Assembly: GCA_013423325.1 (NCBI GenBank)
Contig: BLJB01000055.1
Coordinates: 292,508-356,507, forward strand
Source: Usnea hakonensis
Taxonomy: Eukaryota; Ascomycota; Lecanoromycetes; Lecanorales; Parmeliaceae
Direction: 5' to 3'
DNA length: 64,000 bases
Positions 22,840 through 32,802 of the stretch are shown piece by piece. The notes beneath the pieces are model-generated. The model was not told the origin of the DNA and searched no databases. It saw only the letters and a list, made by a program, of their open reading frames with translations. The first letter of the stretch is position 1, and each line of letters opens with the position of its first letter. A program made the translations under genes and the position numbers.

Positions 22840-23867
22840 GTTGGGTGGTTGGGTTTGGGAGGAGGTGTGTTGTTGTTGTTGTTGTTTTTGATGACGATGA
22901 TGGTTTTGCTGTTGGTATCGTTTGAGGCTGGTGATGCTGGTGGTGATGATGCTGCCGCTGTTGACGAAGATGCTGCTTCAGAGAGGTGGACTGGCTATGC
23001 AGATGATGTCGCAAGGGAGAAAGAAAGACACCTCGAAGCAAGCAATTTATACACCCGGTGAGATAATGCAATTATCAAATTGCCTCATTCATCGGACTCC
23101 CAACCCCCTTCCTCCTGAAAAATCTGCCTCACTTCGAGCTTTTCTCTCCTTTTCGGGCATGATTACCAAGGCTGTGGGTGAGAAGGTTTGAGAGGGAGTG
23201 ATGTGGTGGAGTATTGAGATTGTTCTGGGTAGAGAAGGTAGGAGAACGTATAATTGTGTGAGAGAGAGAGTTTGATTGATTCTTTTTTCTGTGTTTATTT
23301 ATATATCGAGTACTTACTTCGATAAGCACACGAAGAATAGAAGAGCAATTTTGACGTGGGAAATGATAGAGACGCCGCGGCTGAATTACTTGCCTCAGGC
23401 AGCAGAAACGATGTAGAATGTAGAGCACAGCGCAGAACTGAGAGCATTAGAGAGAAAGAGGACGCGTACGAAAATTTGATAGATGTGCTCGATGCAGCAG
23501 AGCAGATGAATTTCACTAGTTGCTGTTGCTTGGGACTGGGGAGAAGAAGATTGGGCGAGAAGGGTTGCTCAAGGGCGGTGGGTAGTATCCTTGTTGGGTT
23601 AAGGAGTTGAGATGGAGAAGACGAAGGTGTAGACATGATCAAGCACGGAGAGATTGGAAGCACCTGGGTATTCTTTGAGTTGTATGTAGGGAATCGAACC
23701 TGATCAATGACGGCTTCGAGCCGTCCCCTGATCAGGTGTCTCGAGCGGTATCCGCCATTCTCGGATAGGTACTCGATGTTCCCCTCTCGTGCAGACAATT
23801 TGCTCTGAATCGCTGAGGAAGCTTCGTATAATCGCTGCCTGTGTTTTACTGCTCGTCATGCCTTCTC
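22840..23867. other. Intergenic with a long hairpin
   Basis: Promoter of the acidic-repeat gene and 3' flank of MRP7. A serine-rich minus-strand frame at 23295-23636 is possible but unsupported. A strong interrupted palindrome lies at 23699-23736. Confidence 0.45.
23699..23736. repeat. Two-part perfect hairpin
   Basis: The outer arms CCTGATCA and TGATCAGG pair perfectly. Inside them GACGGCT pairs with AGCCGTC around a three-base loop. The element spans 38 bases between the acidic-repeat gene and MRP7. It overlaps a B-box-like GGTTCGATTCC (minus strand), yet no tRNA cloverleaf can be drawn. It could be a terminator-like structure or a paired protein-binding site. Confidence 0.6.
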
Positions 23868-24593
23868 TCACCTTCTCAAGCCCTTCTTCGATCCCTTAAC
23901 CTTCCTCGAGGTCAAGGCCCTTTTCGCCGTAGCTCTCTCTCTCCTCGCAGTCGCTTTCCGCCACGCCAGGAATCGGTCACCTCTCTTATATTCCCTGACC
24001 TTAACATTTGCCCTCTCCGCCGCCCTTCCAATATACCAATTCGTCTGCCGATATTGATAACCGGCACTCAACTTCAGATTCTTCCACTCTGGCATTCGTT
24101 CTTTTGCCAATTTTTTCTTACGCTGCCGCATTGATATCTTGCCTTGCTCTGGCACCATCTCCCTTTCCCTCCCCACCAACCCTAGCCTCCTATTCCGCGG
24201 CTTATTGCTCGGTACCGGCAGCTTCATACCCCTCTCGAAAACAACCCCGATGTATTTCCTCTTCGGATTTCGTTCGGGATCCATGTAGTAGCACACGTAG
24301 CCCTTCTCTTTCGCGAATATGGTGTGGTCCCGCCCCATGTCACAGTTTTCGCCGGGGAACCAGTGCGTGCCACGTTGACGGAATATGATGGTGCCTGGAA
24401 CGACGAGCTCGGAGGCTCCTCTTTTGGCGCCGAGTCGTTTACCAGGGCCCTGGGCGGCTTTGTTGGCGCGGCCTTGTGAGGCGTGAGACGCGGGGCGTGC
24501 ATGGTGGAGGGGGAGAAAGGGTAGCCATTGGAATGAAGGGTGAGTGTAGGAGGACAGTGCAGGGCGCGGGTATCGAATACAGGGAGACGGCAT
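23868..24593 (-). CDS. MRP7: Mitochondrial ribosomal protein bL27m
   Basis: A 241-residue intronless reading. Residues 1-40 are basic and hydrophobic with no acidic residue, as in a mitochondrial presequence. The bL27 core follows (QGRANKAAQGPGKRLGAKRG, then VVPGTIIFRQRGTHWFPGENC and MGRDHTIFAKEKGYV), the signature of the large-subunit protein whose N-terminal tail approaches the peptidyl-transferase centre. A lysine- and arginine-rich C-terminal extension, typical of fungal forms, runs to the end. The ATG at 24593 lies only 56 bases from the target duplication of a 526-base transposon. The transposon therefore provides most of the upstream sequence shared with LCL2. The yeast counterpart is Mrp7. 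Confidence 0.93.
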   Translation of the reverse strand: MPSPCIRYPRPALSSYTHPSFQWLPFLPLHHARPASHASQGRANKAAQGPGKRLGAKRGASELVVPGTIIFRQRGTHWFPGENCDMGRDHTIFAKEKGYVCYYMDPERNPKRKYIGVVFERGMKLPVPSNKPRNRRLGLVGREREMVPEQGKISMRQRKKKLAKERMPEWKNLKLSAGYQYRQTNWYIGRAAERANVKVREYKRGDRFLAWRKATARRERATAKRALTSRKVKGSKKGLRR

Positions 24594-24641
24594 GTCTGTG
24601 GTTGATTGAGACTATTGAGATGCAACGAAGTTGATCTCCGC

Positions 24642-25183
24642 AGCGGCAGTTGCCTCAGTCCCTCAGAGCAGCTAGTGCCTGCGGTACCCCTAAGCCCCTT
24701 CGGGTTAGGGCCTTCTGCTTACTACGGAACCTCCAGGTAGCTAGTCTGAGCGCAAAATCAAAAAATACAAGCAAATAGCCTTAAAATATTTAGACTCACC
24801 AGGATCTAACGGATTTAAGGTATTTTTGAAAAGAAAAAAATATCACAAATCTTAATACCTCGGGTTCTATATTCTACGACGTAATTAGACGGGAGTATCT
24901 CGAACGTCGCTTATATAGTAATAGTATACGCGACGTTCGAGATACTCCCTTCAATTTACGTCGTAGAATATAGAGCCCGAGGTACTAAGATTCGTAATAT
25001 TTTATTTTTCCAAATTTTTTTTTAGGGCAAAAGCTGACAAAAATACGCTAGTCTGCACTCAGACCTGCCGCCCTCACGGTGCGAAGTCAGCAAATCTAAC
25101 CCGAAGGGGCTTAGATCCGTGAGGGCCGCTAACCCGAAGGGGCTTAGCGAGGCAGATACTGAGGGACTGAGGCAAAGCGGCAG
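24642..25183. mobile_element. MITE, long copy with nested insert, 8-base target duplication
   Basis: The element spans 24650-25175 (526 bases) and is flanked by perfect duplications AGCGGCAG (24642-24649 and 25176-25183). It ends in TTGCCTCAGTCCCTCAG inverted repeats. It shares the left (CCCCTTCGGGTTAG, CTGCTTACTACG) and right (GCCGCCCTCACGGTGCGAAG) segments of the 7022-7199 copy. Where the short copy joins these two parts directly, this copy has about 330 extra bases containing a separate palindromic element. It has no coding capacity. It sits between the divergent MRP7 and LCL2 genes and accounts for three quarters of their 701-base intergenic region. Confidence 0.9.
24744..25064. mobile_element. 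Nested palindromic insert inside the MITE
   Basis: The insert begins GTCTGAGCGCA and ends TGCACTCAGAC, so its ends are inverted repeats differing at one of 11 positions. At its centre two arms of about 63 bases (24848-24910 and 24930-24992) form a near-perfect palindrome around a 19-base AT-rich loop. A/T-rich tracts flank the palindrome. The short MITE copy lacks this segment, so it is either a secondary insertion or the ancestral interior lost from the short copy. No clear target duplication borders it. Confidence 0.65.
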
Positions 25184-25294
25184 CGACAAGTCGATTCTGC
25201 TTAGTCAGCAGGATTCTCGCAAATGGTTGAAAACAACTGGCCTCTCTTTCTTTTTTCTCAACCTCGAGTCTCCTGGACACCGCTGAACATCAGA

Positions 25295-25725
25295 ATGAAG
25301 GTCATACTGTTCGCTTTACTGTGCTCGCTAGCCAGTCTAGCATCAGCTCAATTTCAATTCTTCGAACAAATGTTCAACCAAGGCGGCCAACAACAGCAAC
25401 AGCAGCACCAACAACAACCCCAGAACGTTGCCAGCGATTCGGAATGGTATCAGCGGACATACGAATCCGGTATCATCCTCTCATCTATCGTCGTTCAAGA
25501 AATATTGCGCTGACTAGGTTTCATATCGTAGCGCATTGTTCGAACTATCTCTGCCCCGGCACCCTTGCCTGCGTCCACTTCCCGCATCACTGCCCTTGTC
25601 CATTTCCCGCCGTCGAAGATAAGGTGGAGCTGGGAGAGGGAAGTGCGATTTGTGTTAGTAAAGGGGGATGGAAAGAGGGGGAGGCGGCGAGGAAGATTGA
25701 GTTGGCGAGGAAGGGAATGCTGTGA
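25295..25725 (+). CDS. LCL2: Lcl2-like secreted/ER protein
   Basis: Two exons (25295-25469, 25532-25725) with a 62-base intron give 122 residues. The intron has a GCTGAC branch site. Residues 1-18 (MKVILFALLCSLASLASA) form a signal peptide cleaved before QFQFF. A glutamine-rich stretch follows. Splicing creates the conserved cysteine segment AHCSNYLCPGTLACVHFP, then CPCPFP and the C-terminus EGSAICVSKGGW. This matches fungal Lcl2 (long chronological lifespan protein 2), a small protein linked genetically to ER-associated degradation in yeast. The size agrees with the family. Its promoter region is occupied largely by the MITE that it shares with MRP7. Confidence 0.92.
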
Positions 25726-26091
25726 TGGGAAAGGGAAGCATATGGGCGTTTGACCGGCACGGATCGCTTCATCCTAGCGAGATGTTCTCTATCACTGTTT
25801 TACGATTGAATCTGTACCAAAGTTTCATTCAATGGAAGAAAGGTTTCTATGGCCAGATAACCCCTCGTCATGCTCGGCATCATCCGACAGGAAGGATTGA
25901 CGCTCTCGGTGCTCGCGAGAGGCTGATTATTGCATATGTGGTATGATGAGAACTTCTCTCCCGGAAGCTGTCGACTTTTATGCTTTTGTTTCATTCACTC
26001 CTTTGATACCTTCTCGCTCTATCTCAGGCCATGGTTGTGCATAACGCCCATTCCAGCGTACAGGCTCTGCTCTCGAGGGTGGTGGCAATTT
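25726..26091. other. Short intergenic stretch
   Basis: Separates LCL2 from the SDR fragment. No gene seen. Confidence 0.5.
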
Positions 26092-26669
26092 TCAGCACAG
26101 CACTCCGATTCCCGGCACCCTTTTTTCGATGGCACTGATCTCTTCCGACCATACGTCACTCATGTACCTCTCGTCTTGGGCCAGGGGGCCAAGACTAAAC
26201 TCTTCGTCAGCTTCTAAAAGACTCGGATCGGTAAAGTGACTTACGGGAACAGAACGTCGTGGGACCAGAGCTTTCCACAACTCTCAGGTCCGAGTGCAGT
26301 AGCACTAACAAGGGTTCGGGATCCCTCCTCTGCCGTACGCGCACGGAGAGCGTGATGGATCCTCTTGCGTATTCCAAACTCGCGCCAAAGACCGGTCTTG
26401 CAAATGGACGGACAGCAGGCGTTGACGACGATTGAGGCTCCGCCGGGACCTTTGGCTGCAGCTTTTGCAATACCCTGCATTGCCGCTATACCTAGCAGCT
26501 TGACAATGCCGTAGTTTTTCTCCCGATTGAAAGACGCTTCATGGTTCGCTAGATGAAGCTAGTCTTGCAAGTACAGTGGGAAAAGTCGGTTCGTCGGCTT
26601 TACCTTCTCTGGATCTGCTTCAGGATATGAAACATAAAGAGGCTGAGGCCAACCTGCTACTGGGGCCAT
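26092..26669 (-). pseudogene. C-terminal half of a short-chain dehydrogenase (SDR)
   Basis: Three in-phase exons (26669-26604, 26558-26245, 26194-26092) would encode 160 residues. The reading contains the catalytic YxxxK (NREKNYGIVKLLG). It also has VVNACCPSICKT and RTAEEGSRTLVSATALGPES, which are hallmarks of a fungal SDR group whose members have about 330 residues. The Rossmann TGxxxGxG segment and the first catalytic serine region are absent. Upstream sequence to 27067 (minus strand) has an open frame but no nucleotide-binding motif. The protein could not bind NAD(P) in the usual way, so I call it a 5'-truncated relic. A transcribed fragment remains possible because the splice sites are intact. 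Confidence 0.6.
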
Positions 26670-27140
26670 CAATAAGGAGCCTTTGTGATGAAATTGGAGG
26701 TGTTGGGAGATTCCGTGAGAAGGACCTCTAATGGGACATTCAGATCAGTTGTTTGATGTGGTTTGAAGTGAAGGGAAACGTGCATGCTACATTTTCAATT
26801 ACCAGCCTGATGATAGCCGACGATCGCAGTTGGTTTCTGCGCGTTCCAACTTGTGTTTGTATCTGCATCTATATCATACCGCCATTCCTTAAGCTTCCAT
26901 GGTGCTTTGTGATCATGAGAATAGGTAAGGTATGGTCCTTTGCTTGCTTCATCTGAGAACGGGATTAAGGTTTCAGAATGGGCAGGTAAGTGCGTGGGAA
27001 ATTTGGAACCTGCTCGCGACTTCCTTGTTTGCCTTATCTGAAACACGTTTGATCTCTCATCGGCCATAAAACCTTCTCATCTGTAAGCAAGCTACCTTCA
27101 CTGCTCATTAAGAACATTGCTGCTACACTTGGTCGAAAAG
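26670..27140. other. Intergenic, possible decayed SDR 5' part
   Basis: A minus-strand frame of 90 codons (26795-27067) precedes the SDR fragment but shows no dinucleotide-binding motif. The remainder is the promoter of the methyltransferase gene. Confidence 0.4.
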
Positions 27141-28668
27141 ATGGACGGAAAAAGTCGTGAGCCGGAGCGAAGTCTTGAAGATCAAATCATCGCTTCATTC
27201 TTGAAGGAACGCTCATCAGTGTATTGCGACATGAGAGAAATAAGTGCTACAGTAAGCCACCTAATGTTCGTTGCTATAGCTTTTTGGTCTCCGTCGCTAA
27301 CGATTAGTATAGGTATGGAACGACTCTCTGGCAAGCGTACATTTCGACATGGAACGTAATTCCGCAGACCACTCCACTAATGAAGATGGGGAAAGGCATT
27401 TCAATCTCATGCGCAAAATTGGTGACGAAATGCAAAGAGAAACTCGTGCTCTGAACCTTCAGCAGCCCGGAGCCGAGGTCCTTGACCTCTGTATGGCTCC
27501 TGGCGGTTATACCGCATCAGTCTGCAAGTATAGTCCTCAAGCACACGTATCGGCAATAACCTTGCCCGAGTACCAGGGTGGTTGCCACGTCTTTGTGCGT
27601 CATGGCAGTGGCACCCGAGTGGAACTCATGCAAGCGGACATCACGATGTTCGCAGCTGAATTCGGAGTCACGGAAATTCCATCAGATAGCCAGCTTGACG
27701 CTGCAAAATTCTCCTTCAACCGACCCTTTCTAAAGCAGTTCGATCTAATCTTCTGCGACGGGCACGTCGCTCGCACACAGGAAGTGCTATCCCACACTCG
27801 AGCCACCGAAGTATCTCGCCTTACATGCAGCCAGCTAATCTTTGCAATGGAACGGATTAAAAGTGGAGGGACTCTCATCATTTTACTTCACGGTGCCGAT
27901 CTTTATCACAATGTCAAACTGATAAGATTCTTCGACAAAGTCTCTCGCATCCAGCTTTTTAAGCCTGTCAAAGGGCACGCGAAGAAGTCTTCCTTTTACC
28001 TCGTCGCCAAAGACATGCAGCCTGGTCGCATGGTAGCCCGGGCTGCGGTCTCCAAATGGAAGCAGATATGGAAAGATGCGACTTTCCCTTCAACTGCAGG
28101 TCCTACAAGCGACGGAAATCATGCTCAAGACGGAGCTGAGGTCCTTCTCAAGCAGGCTGGGAGAGAGAAAGACTCAGATCAGCTCATTGGAAGCTTTGGC
28201 GAACGGCTTATCAAGCTGGCGGAACCACTTTGGGAAACACAGAAGAATGCTCTGCAGGCCTTGATGAAACGATTGGAAAAACAGTCGGCAGACTCGAACT
28301 TGGACAGAATCTTTGGATCTCCGAAAGAAAAAGTCAATGCTGGCTCTTGGCCTCCGAACGGACAAATCAAAGACTCGAATAGCTCGTCCCGGTCAGAGGT
28401 GTCAATTACCAGTGCTTTAGAAGAAGGCGCTGGTGATAAAGATGAACCTATTGATGAACAACGGCAAGAAGACCTCCACGAGGGTCTGGATACAAGACTT
28501 ACTCATACTGCTGTCGGGTTCGCTGGTTCAGAGCAGGTGCCGGATGATGTGGAGACTACTAGGACAGAGACTCCAGACGATACAAGGGCGTTGCCCACCG
28601 GGTTTGACAGGAGCTCATTGGGCTCTGGTAATAATGATGGGCAGCGATTTTTGCGATTGGATGATTAG
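27141..28668 (+). CDS. FtsJ-like RNA methyltransferase-domain protein
   Basis: Two exons (27141-27251, 27313-28668) encode 488 residues. The class I methyltransferase core begins at VLDLCMAPGGYTASVCKY, the S-adenosylmethionine loop of the FtsJ/RrmJ family. It continues with VSAITLPEYQGG, then FDLIFCDGH (motif IV aspartate) and GGTLIILLHGADLY. The core ends with VKGHAKKSSFYLVAKDM, whose Lys-Ser context matches the FtsJ catalytic lysine region. The C-terminal third is polar and helical (FGERLIKLAEPLWETQKNALQAL), then disordered and acidic. Fungal members of this type have unknown substrates; 2'-O-methylation of RNA is the family reaction. About 500 bases downstream lies a core-deleted relative (29163-29655). 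Confidence 0.88.
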
Positions 28669-29162
28669 AGGACGGATGAGGATGCGGAGTAGGCCTAGTG
28701 CATATCCATAGCACATGATGGAATACTTGACCAGGCTATTTGTTTGCATGTATCTAGAAAACAAGAGTCGAAATAGCATGAGGTGGACTGAAGCCAAGCA
28801 GGCCCGCACACTATCTCCTTGCTGTTGGTGTCGGCAGGGGAAGGAATCTGAGATTATGGCGCTAGGATTGTCAAGTATCAAGGTATCTGATTTCGTCTAA
28901 TAAGACTGCTCCTTTCTCAGTCTCCTTCACCGCTCTGAAAGGGGGTTACAGTATTCTGAGGGGTTTTCAACTTGACCTGCTGAAAAAGGCATGTGACATT
29001 GCATAAGTTACCGCCATCTCGAATGGACCCGTATTCCCATTTCTCCCTTTTTTATTCCATTGTTCACGCTCTAAAAGCGGTCAAATACTCTCATGAGGTT
29101 GCTTTTGTCTTACTTGACAGAACTCGTCGTCACTTCATTCAAACTCCGTTCTGAATTGCACC
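28669..29162. other. Spacer between methyltransferase and its relic
   Basis: No gene seen; it contains the terminator of the upstream gene and the presumed leader of the relic. Confidence 0.45.
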
Positions 29163-29655
29163 ATGGGGTCCCCTGGTCATGAGATTGAGGATTTGGACGA
29201 AACGCCGAACAGGCCTAAGATCGCCCCTCAAGATGAGATCGTATGCTCATACTTGGAAAACTGCTCCGACATTTTTCGCGAGACTTACTTTCCCAACCAT
29301 CGACGATGATAAGAATGAGAATATGAAAGAGCTCTCCAACGTGCCTGAACTGGCGGCAGAAGTACTTGGACTTCTTGATAGATTCGCTGACCAGGTCATC
29401 GAGCTGGGGGAGCCGATATGGCAGATACAAAAGGAAGCCCTGGCGACCCCACCGAAAATCAGAAGAGGACAATAGAATCTGAACAAACTTATTGCGGCTG
29501 AAGGTTCTATTACCGCGACTCAAAGTACTGTGGCTGCTGAGCAAGACTCGTAGGAAGACGGAAATGATGCTGGAGATCCTGATGAAGCGAGTACCGCTCG
29601 TGTGTCGGACAAGGCCATGGATTCAGTTGCGAGTAGTCTAGGAGACTCTGCTTAA
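29163..29655 (+). pseudogene. Core-deleted relic of the FtsJ-like gene
   Basis: The ATG at 29163 opens a 48-codon frame whose DEIVCSYLENCSDIFRE parallels DQIIASFLKERSSVY of the gene at 27141. A second frame then carries LLDRFADQVIELGEPIWQIQ, matching its FGERLIKLAEPLWETQ segment. The roughly 200-residue methyltransferase core between these two landmarks is absent. The second frame is closed by TAG after RRGQ and again after AAEQDS before reaching TAA at 29653-29655. The relic therefore records a tandem duplication followed by an internal deletion, a frame change and stops. An intron could bridge the first frame change but not the later stops. Confidence 0.75.
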
Positions 29656-29917
29656 ATGTCTGTAGAAATGGAAAAAGTTGTGTTTGCACTTGATTGTTTG
29701 CCTACGTGTGGAAGGCGCCCGGAGGGACAGTTTCGACCGTGATCGGGTAGATACATTTTGACAGAATAGTCATTGCTAATATACTGCAGAACGGAGATTG
29801 GGTTACATTCAGTCCAGATTGCTGAGATGAAGGCGAGTATCGCTATGCCGTGAAGCCATCAATCCTAGGGCCTTTGTCAGTCCTCCGTCATGCACAGGAG
29901 TTCTACATCTCGTCTTT

Positions 29918-32087
29918 TCAGGCTACATCCTTGCCTGGCCCCTCACTAATACCACTGCCATCAAGAATGATTCTCCTCTCCAGTCGGGGCGCAATGCCTT
30001 TAGTCCAGTGTGGCAACTCCCACTCTCCAGTTTTCTCTCCTACCATTCCGACATCTCTCCGCTCAATTCCTGCCAGATCCATCCATCTCCTCGAATAAAC
30101 CCGGGCGATATGCATCTCCCTCCTTTTCTTCTCTTCCACGCTTCCGACACTGCCGATACTCGAGGCTAGACCCTCATGATGCTCATCATTCTCGTCATCG
30201 GTATCACTATCTACGAGCCTACCGTCAACATTTGTTTTAGCTTTTCCGTCATGGGTTCGCACAAAACCAGCGCGGCTGTGCTTGGTTCTCTCCTTGACAG
30301 GGCTGGGCTCATGCACTTTGCCGCCAGCATGAAGGCGGTCATGTACGCCGCCCCAGTGACGGTGCAGACTGGGTGACCAGCGTGCCCATTTGCCGAGTAC
30401 TTTTAGAGACATGAAGTATTGCCTCAGCACCATACTAATTAGTATGCCATTTTCCTCGGAGACGACCTCTTCAGCCTCGCCGCCTTCACTGCGAACGAGA
30501 AGAGAGTTATAACCGTCTTTGCCACGGCCCATATAGCCTCTTGTCGCCATAGTATATGACCTTTTCAGTTCTAGTGGCTCTCCGTGGATTTTAGTCCATA
30601 TGACCCTGGAACCTGGCTTTAGATTCGGATTGTACGCGAATTGTATATTTGACACTTGAGGAAATCGACCCTCGAGTGCTGGAACCAGAGATACAGAATT
30701 TTCAAGCGCTTCTATGATTGCTTTTCCACTTATACGCAGTACAACGACCGGATCTTCGAAAGGGAAGCAGTTGAGCAGGTCTTTTAGACGGAGGACACCA
30801 GGTGAATAGATCTGATCGCCGCGAATGGTGCCCGAAGCCATCAGAGCGCAATCAGCATCGTAGTAATGGCGCATCAGGTCGCAGACGAAATTACCAAGAT
30901 TACTCTCCTTTGTCCTCACAGTGGTGAAACGGCCATCGAGGGGCACTGCTGTGTATCCGATTGGTTTCTCGAGCTTGTGCTTCAAACTCGATGTCAACTT
31001 CTCGACAAGCTGTACAGCTGCTTGGTCCTCTGGAATCGCACGGATTATGTCGCGGCGGACGATATCGAAGTCCCAACCTGGCTGACCATTTGCTCTTCCG
31101 CGCGCTTCTATATAACTCAGTTGCTTGAAGTCGGTACCTGACCGAAGGACGTGGGTATTGTGAATGACCTGATGGGAATAGAAGTGGTCATGCCCACCTA
31201 AAATTAGATCTATTAGGCCTGGTGGTGTCTTTTGCGCAAGCTTGACGTCGCTAGGCTCTCGCGCATGGGTTAAAGCGATGATTAATTGGGCTCCTTGGGC
31301 ACGGAGTGCTGGCACCAATTCTTTTGCGGTCTCGGATGCAGACTTGTATATTAAATTTGGCGGTAGGGAGTTGATAGTGTCCAGCCTGTAATTTTAGAGT
31401 GAATGAGTAAAATCAAATAGCCACAATACGTCTCATGCTTACCATTCCCGCTCCCCAAGCCCAATGATACCGACTTTGATACCGTTTGCAGATTCTATTA
31501 ATACGGTTTTCTCGCAGCCTCCTAATGCTTCATTATGTCCAAGGCCAGGATCTAATACATTTGCTAGTAGCCAAGGAAAATTGCATTGATTCTTCAAGTG
31601 CCTGAATTGAAGCACACCGAAGTCCAAATCATGGTTCTAGTCGTAGAGTATGTCAGACGAAAAGGCGGTTCGGCTTATGAGCACACGAAGGAGATAGGTT
31701 TCGTACTCACACCCACGCACGCCACAGCCGTCTCCAGGTTGTTAAGTATAGGCACCATATGGCTGCCTTTAGTCACTGAGCTCTCGAGGCTGGGATTGAA
31801 AGCATCGCCAGAAAACAGCGTCAATAGTGCTGGCTGATTCTTATATTGCGGATGTGAGCGGTAGTAGTTTGTAACAGTCTGAAAGCGCGCAATCCCGCCA
31901 ACTGGCTCCGCTGAACCAGCTCTATCATCAGATCAGTATAGCTACCCTGGCACAAGCCAATGGACTCAACATACTCAATGTGGTACACGTCATTAAAGTG
32001 CAGAAAGCGGAGATCTGGGGGGCATTCACCTTGGCGGTGACTCTGCCAAGTGATAGACTCTGAGTCTGGGATTGTTTCACCAGACAT
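29918..32087 (-). CDS. 5'-nucleotidase / metallophosphatase
   Basis: Four exons (32087-31975, 31921-31711, 31636-31443, 31385-29918) joined in phase give 661 residues. The calcineurin-like N-terminal domain holds all metal ligands in order: RFLHFNDVYHIE, LFSGDAF, CVGNHDLDFG, LTHAR and GGHDHFYSH. Two of these motifs are completed only by splicing. The 5'-nucleotidase C-terminal domain follows (RTKESNLGNFVCDLMR, ASGTIRGDQI, RISGKAIIEALENSV, YTMATRGYMGRGKDGY). The last 150 residues are polar and acidic. No signal peptide is visible, unlike bacterial UshA or animal CD73, so a cytosolic enzyme hydrolysing nucleotides or related phosphoesters is likely. The substrate is not predictable from sequence. 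Confidence 0.92.
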
Positions 32088-32802
32088 CTTACATCAATGG
32101 TTGCAATTGCACAAGCTCTCCACGAGGATTACACAAAATCATGTACCTACAGGTAGATTGGCCAACGGAATGCGGACATTTAACGCGGTTGCCGCAGCCG
32201 CGGAGAATACATGCAGGAAGACGGTTACTTACCCACCTATGAAGACCACGGCAGTGTACAGCAGAGCTATGGTCGCCGAAAATACGAGACTCCATATCAA
32301 ATACTCTTACCCCATCCATTATCGTTACTATAAGACTACTGCCTTGTCCAACAAACAATTTGTTGCTCTGGCAATTCTCGAGTTGGCCCAGTACGCGCAT
32401 GCTCCCTATCACAGTCTCAGTGGCTTCACCGTTCAGGGCAATGTATATACGACACAGCGAATCTAACTTACGAGCCCCCTACTAATTGAAGGTTTGGTTT
32501 TGACCCCTTGGCGCGCGGAGAAAGAGGGCCCCTGGAGGGATTTTGGTTGCTTGTGGAGGTGGCGGGAAGGAAGGATGAGATGATGAAGGTATGCTATTTG
32601 TAGTAGAAAAAATGGAAGAACAAGAGACACCAAAGGAGGATTAGCATCTTCTCAGTTGAGAGTGACCGAAGGTAGTCACTTTGGTTCAACTTTGCATTTA
32701 GACTCAGCTTCTCAGCTAAAAGTGCTAGACTCGTACAGTATACATGCTTTCGTAAGTAAATTGAAGCAAATGGATGATGAGCTAAAATCTTTCGGTATCA
32801 TA
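32088..32802. other. Intergenic
   Basis: Promoter of the nucleotidase gene and 3' flank of the sugar transporter. An antisense frame to the first nucleotidase exon runs to 32466 but has no motif. No gene seen. Confidence 0.5.

Noticed and set aside
23690..23700. Minus-strand B-box-like GGTTCGATTCC
   Set aside because: The stem around it does not pair and the neighbouring hairpin is incompatible with a tRNA fold.
23295..23798. Serine-rich minus-strand frame of 167 codons
   Set aside because: Low complexity, no domain, and its start depends on choosing an internal ATG; not enough to call a gene.
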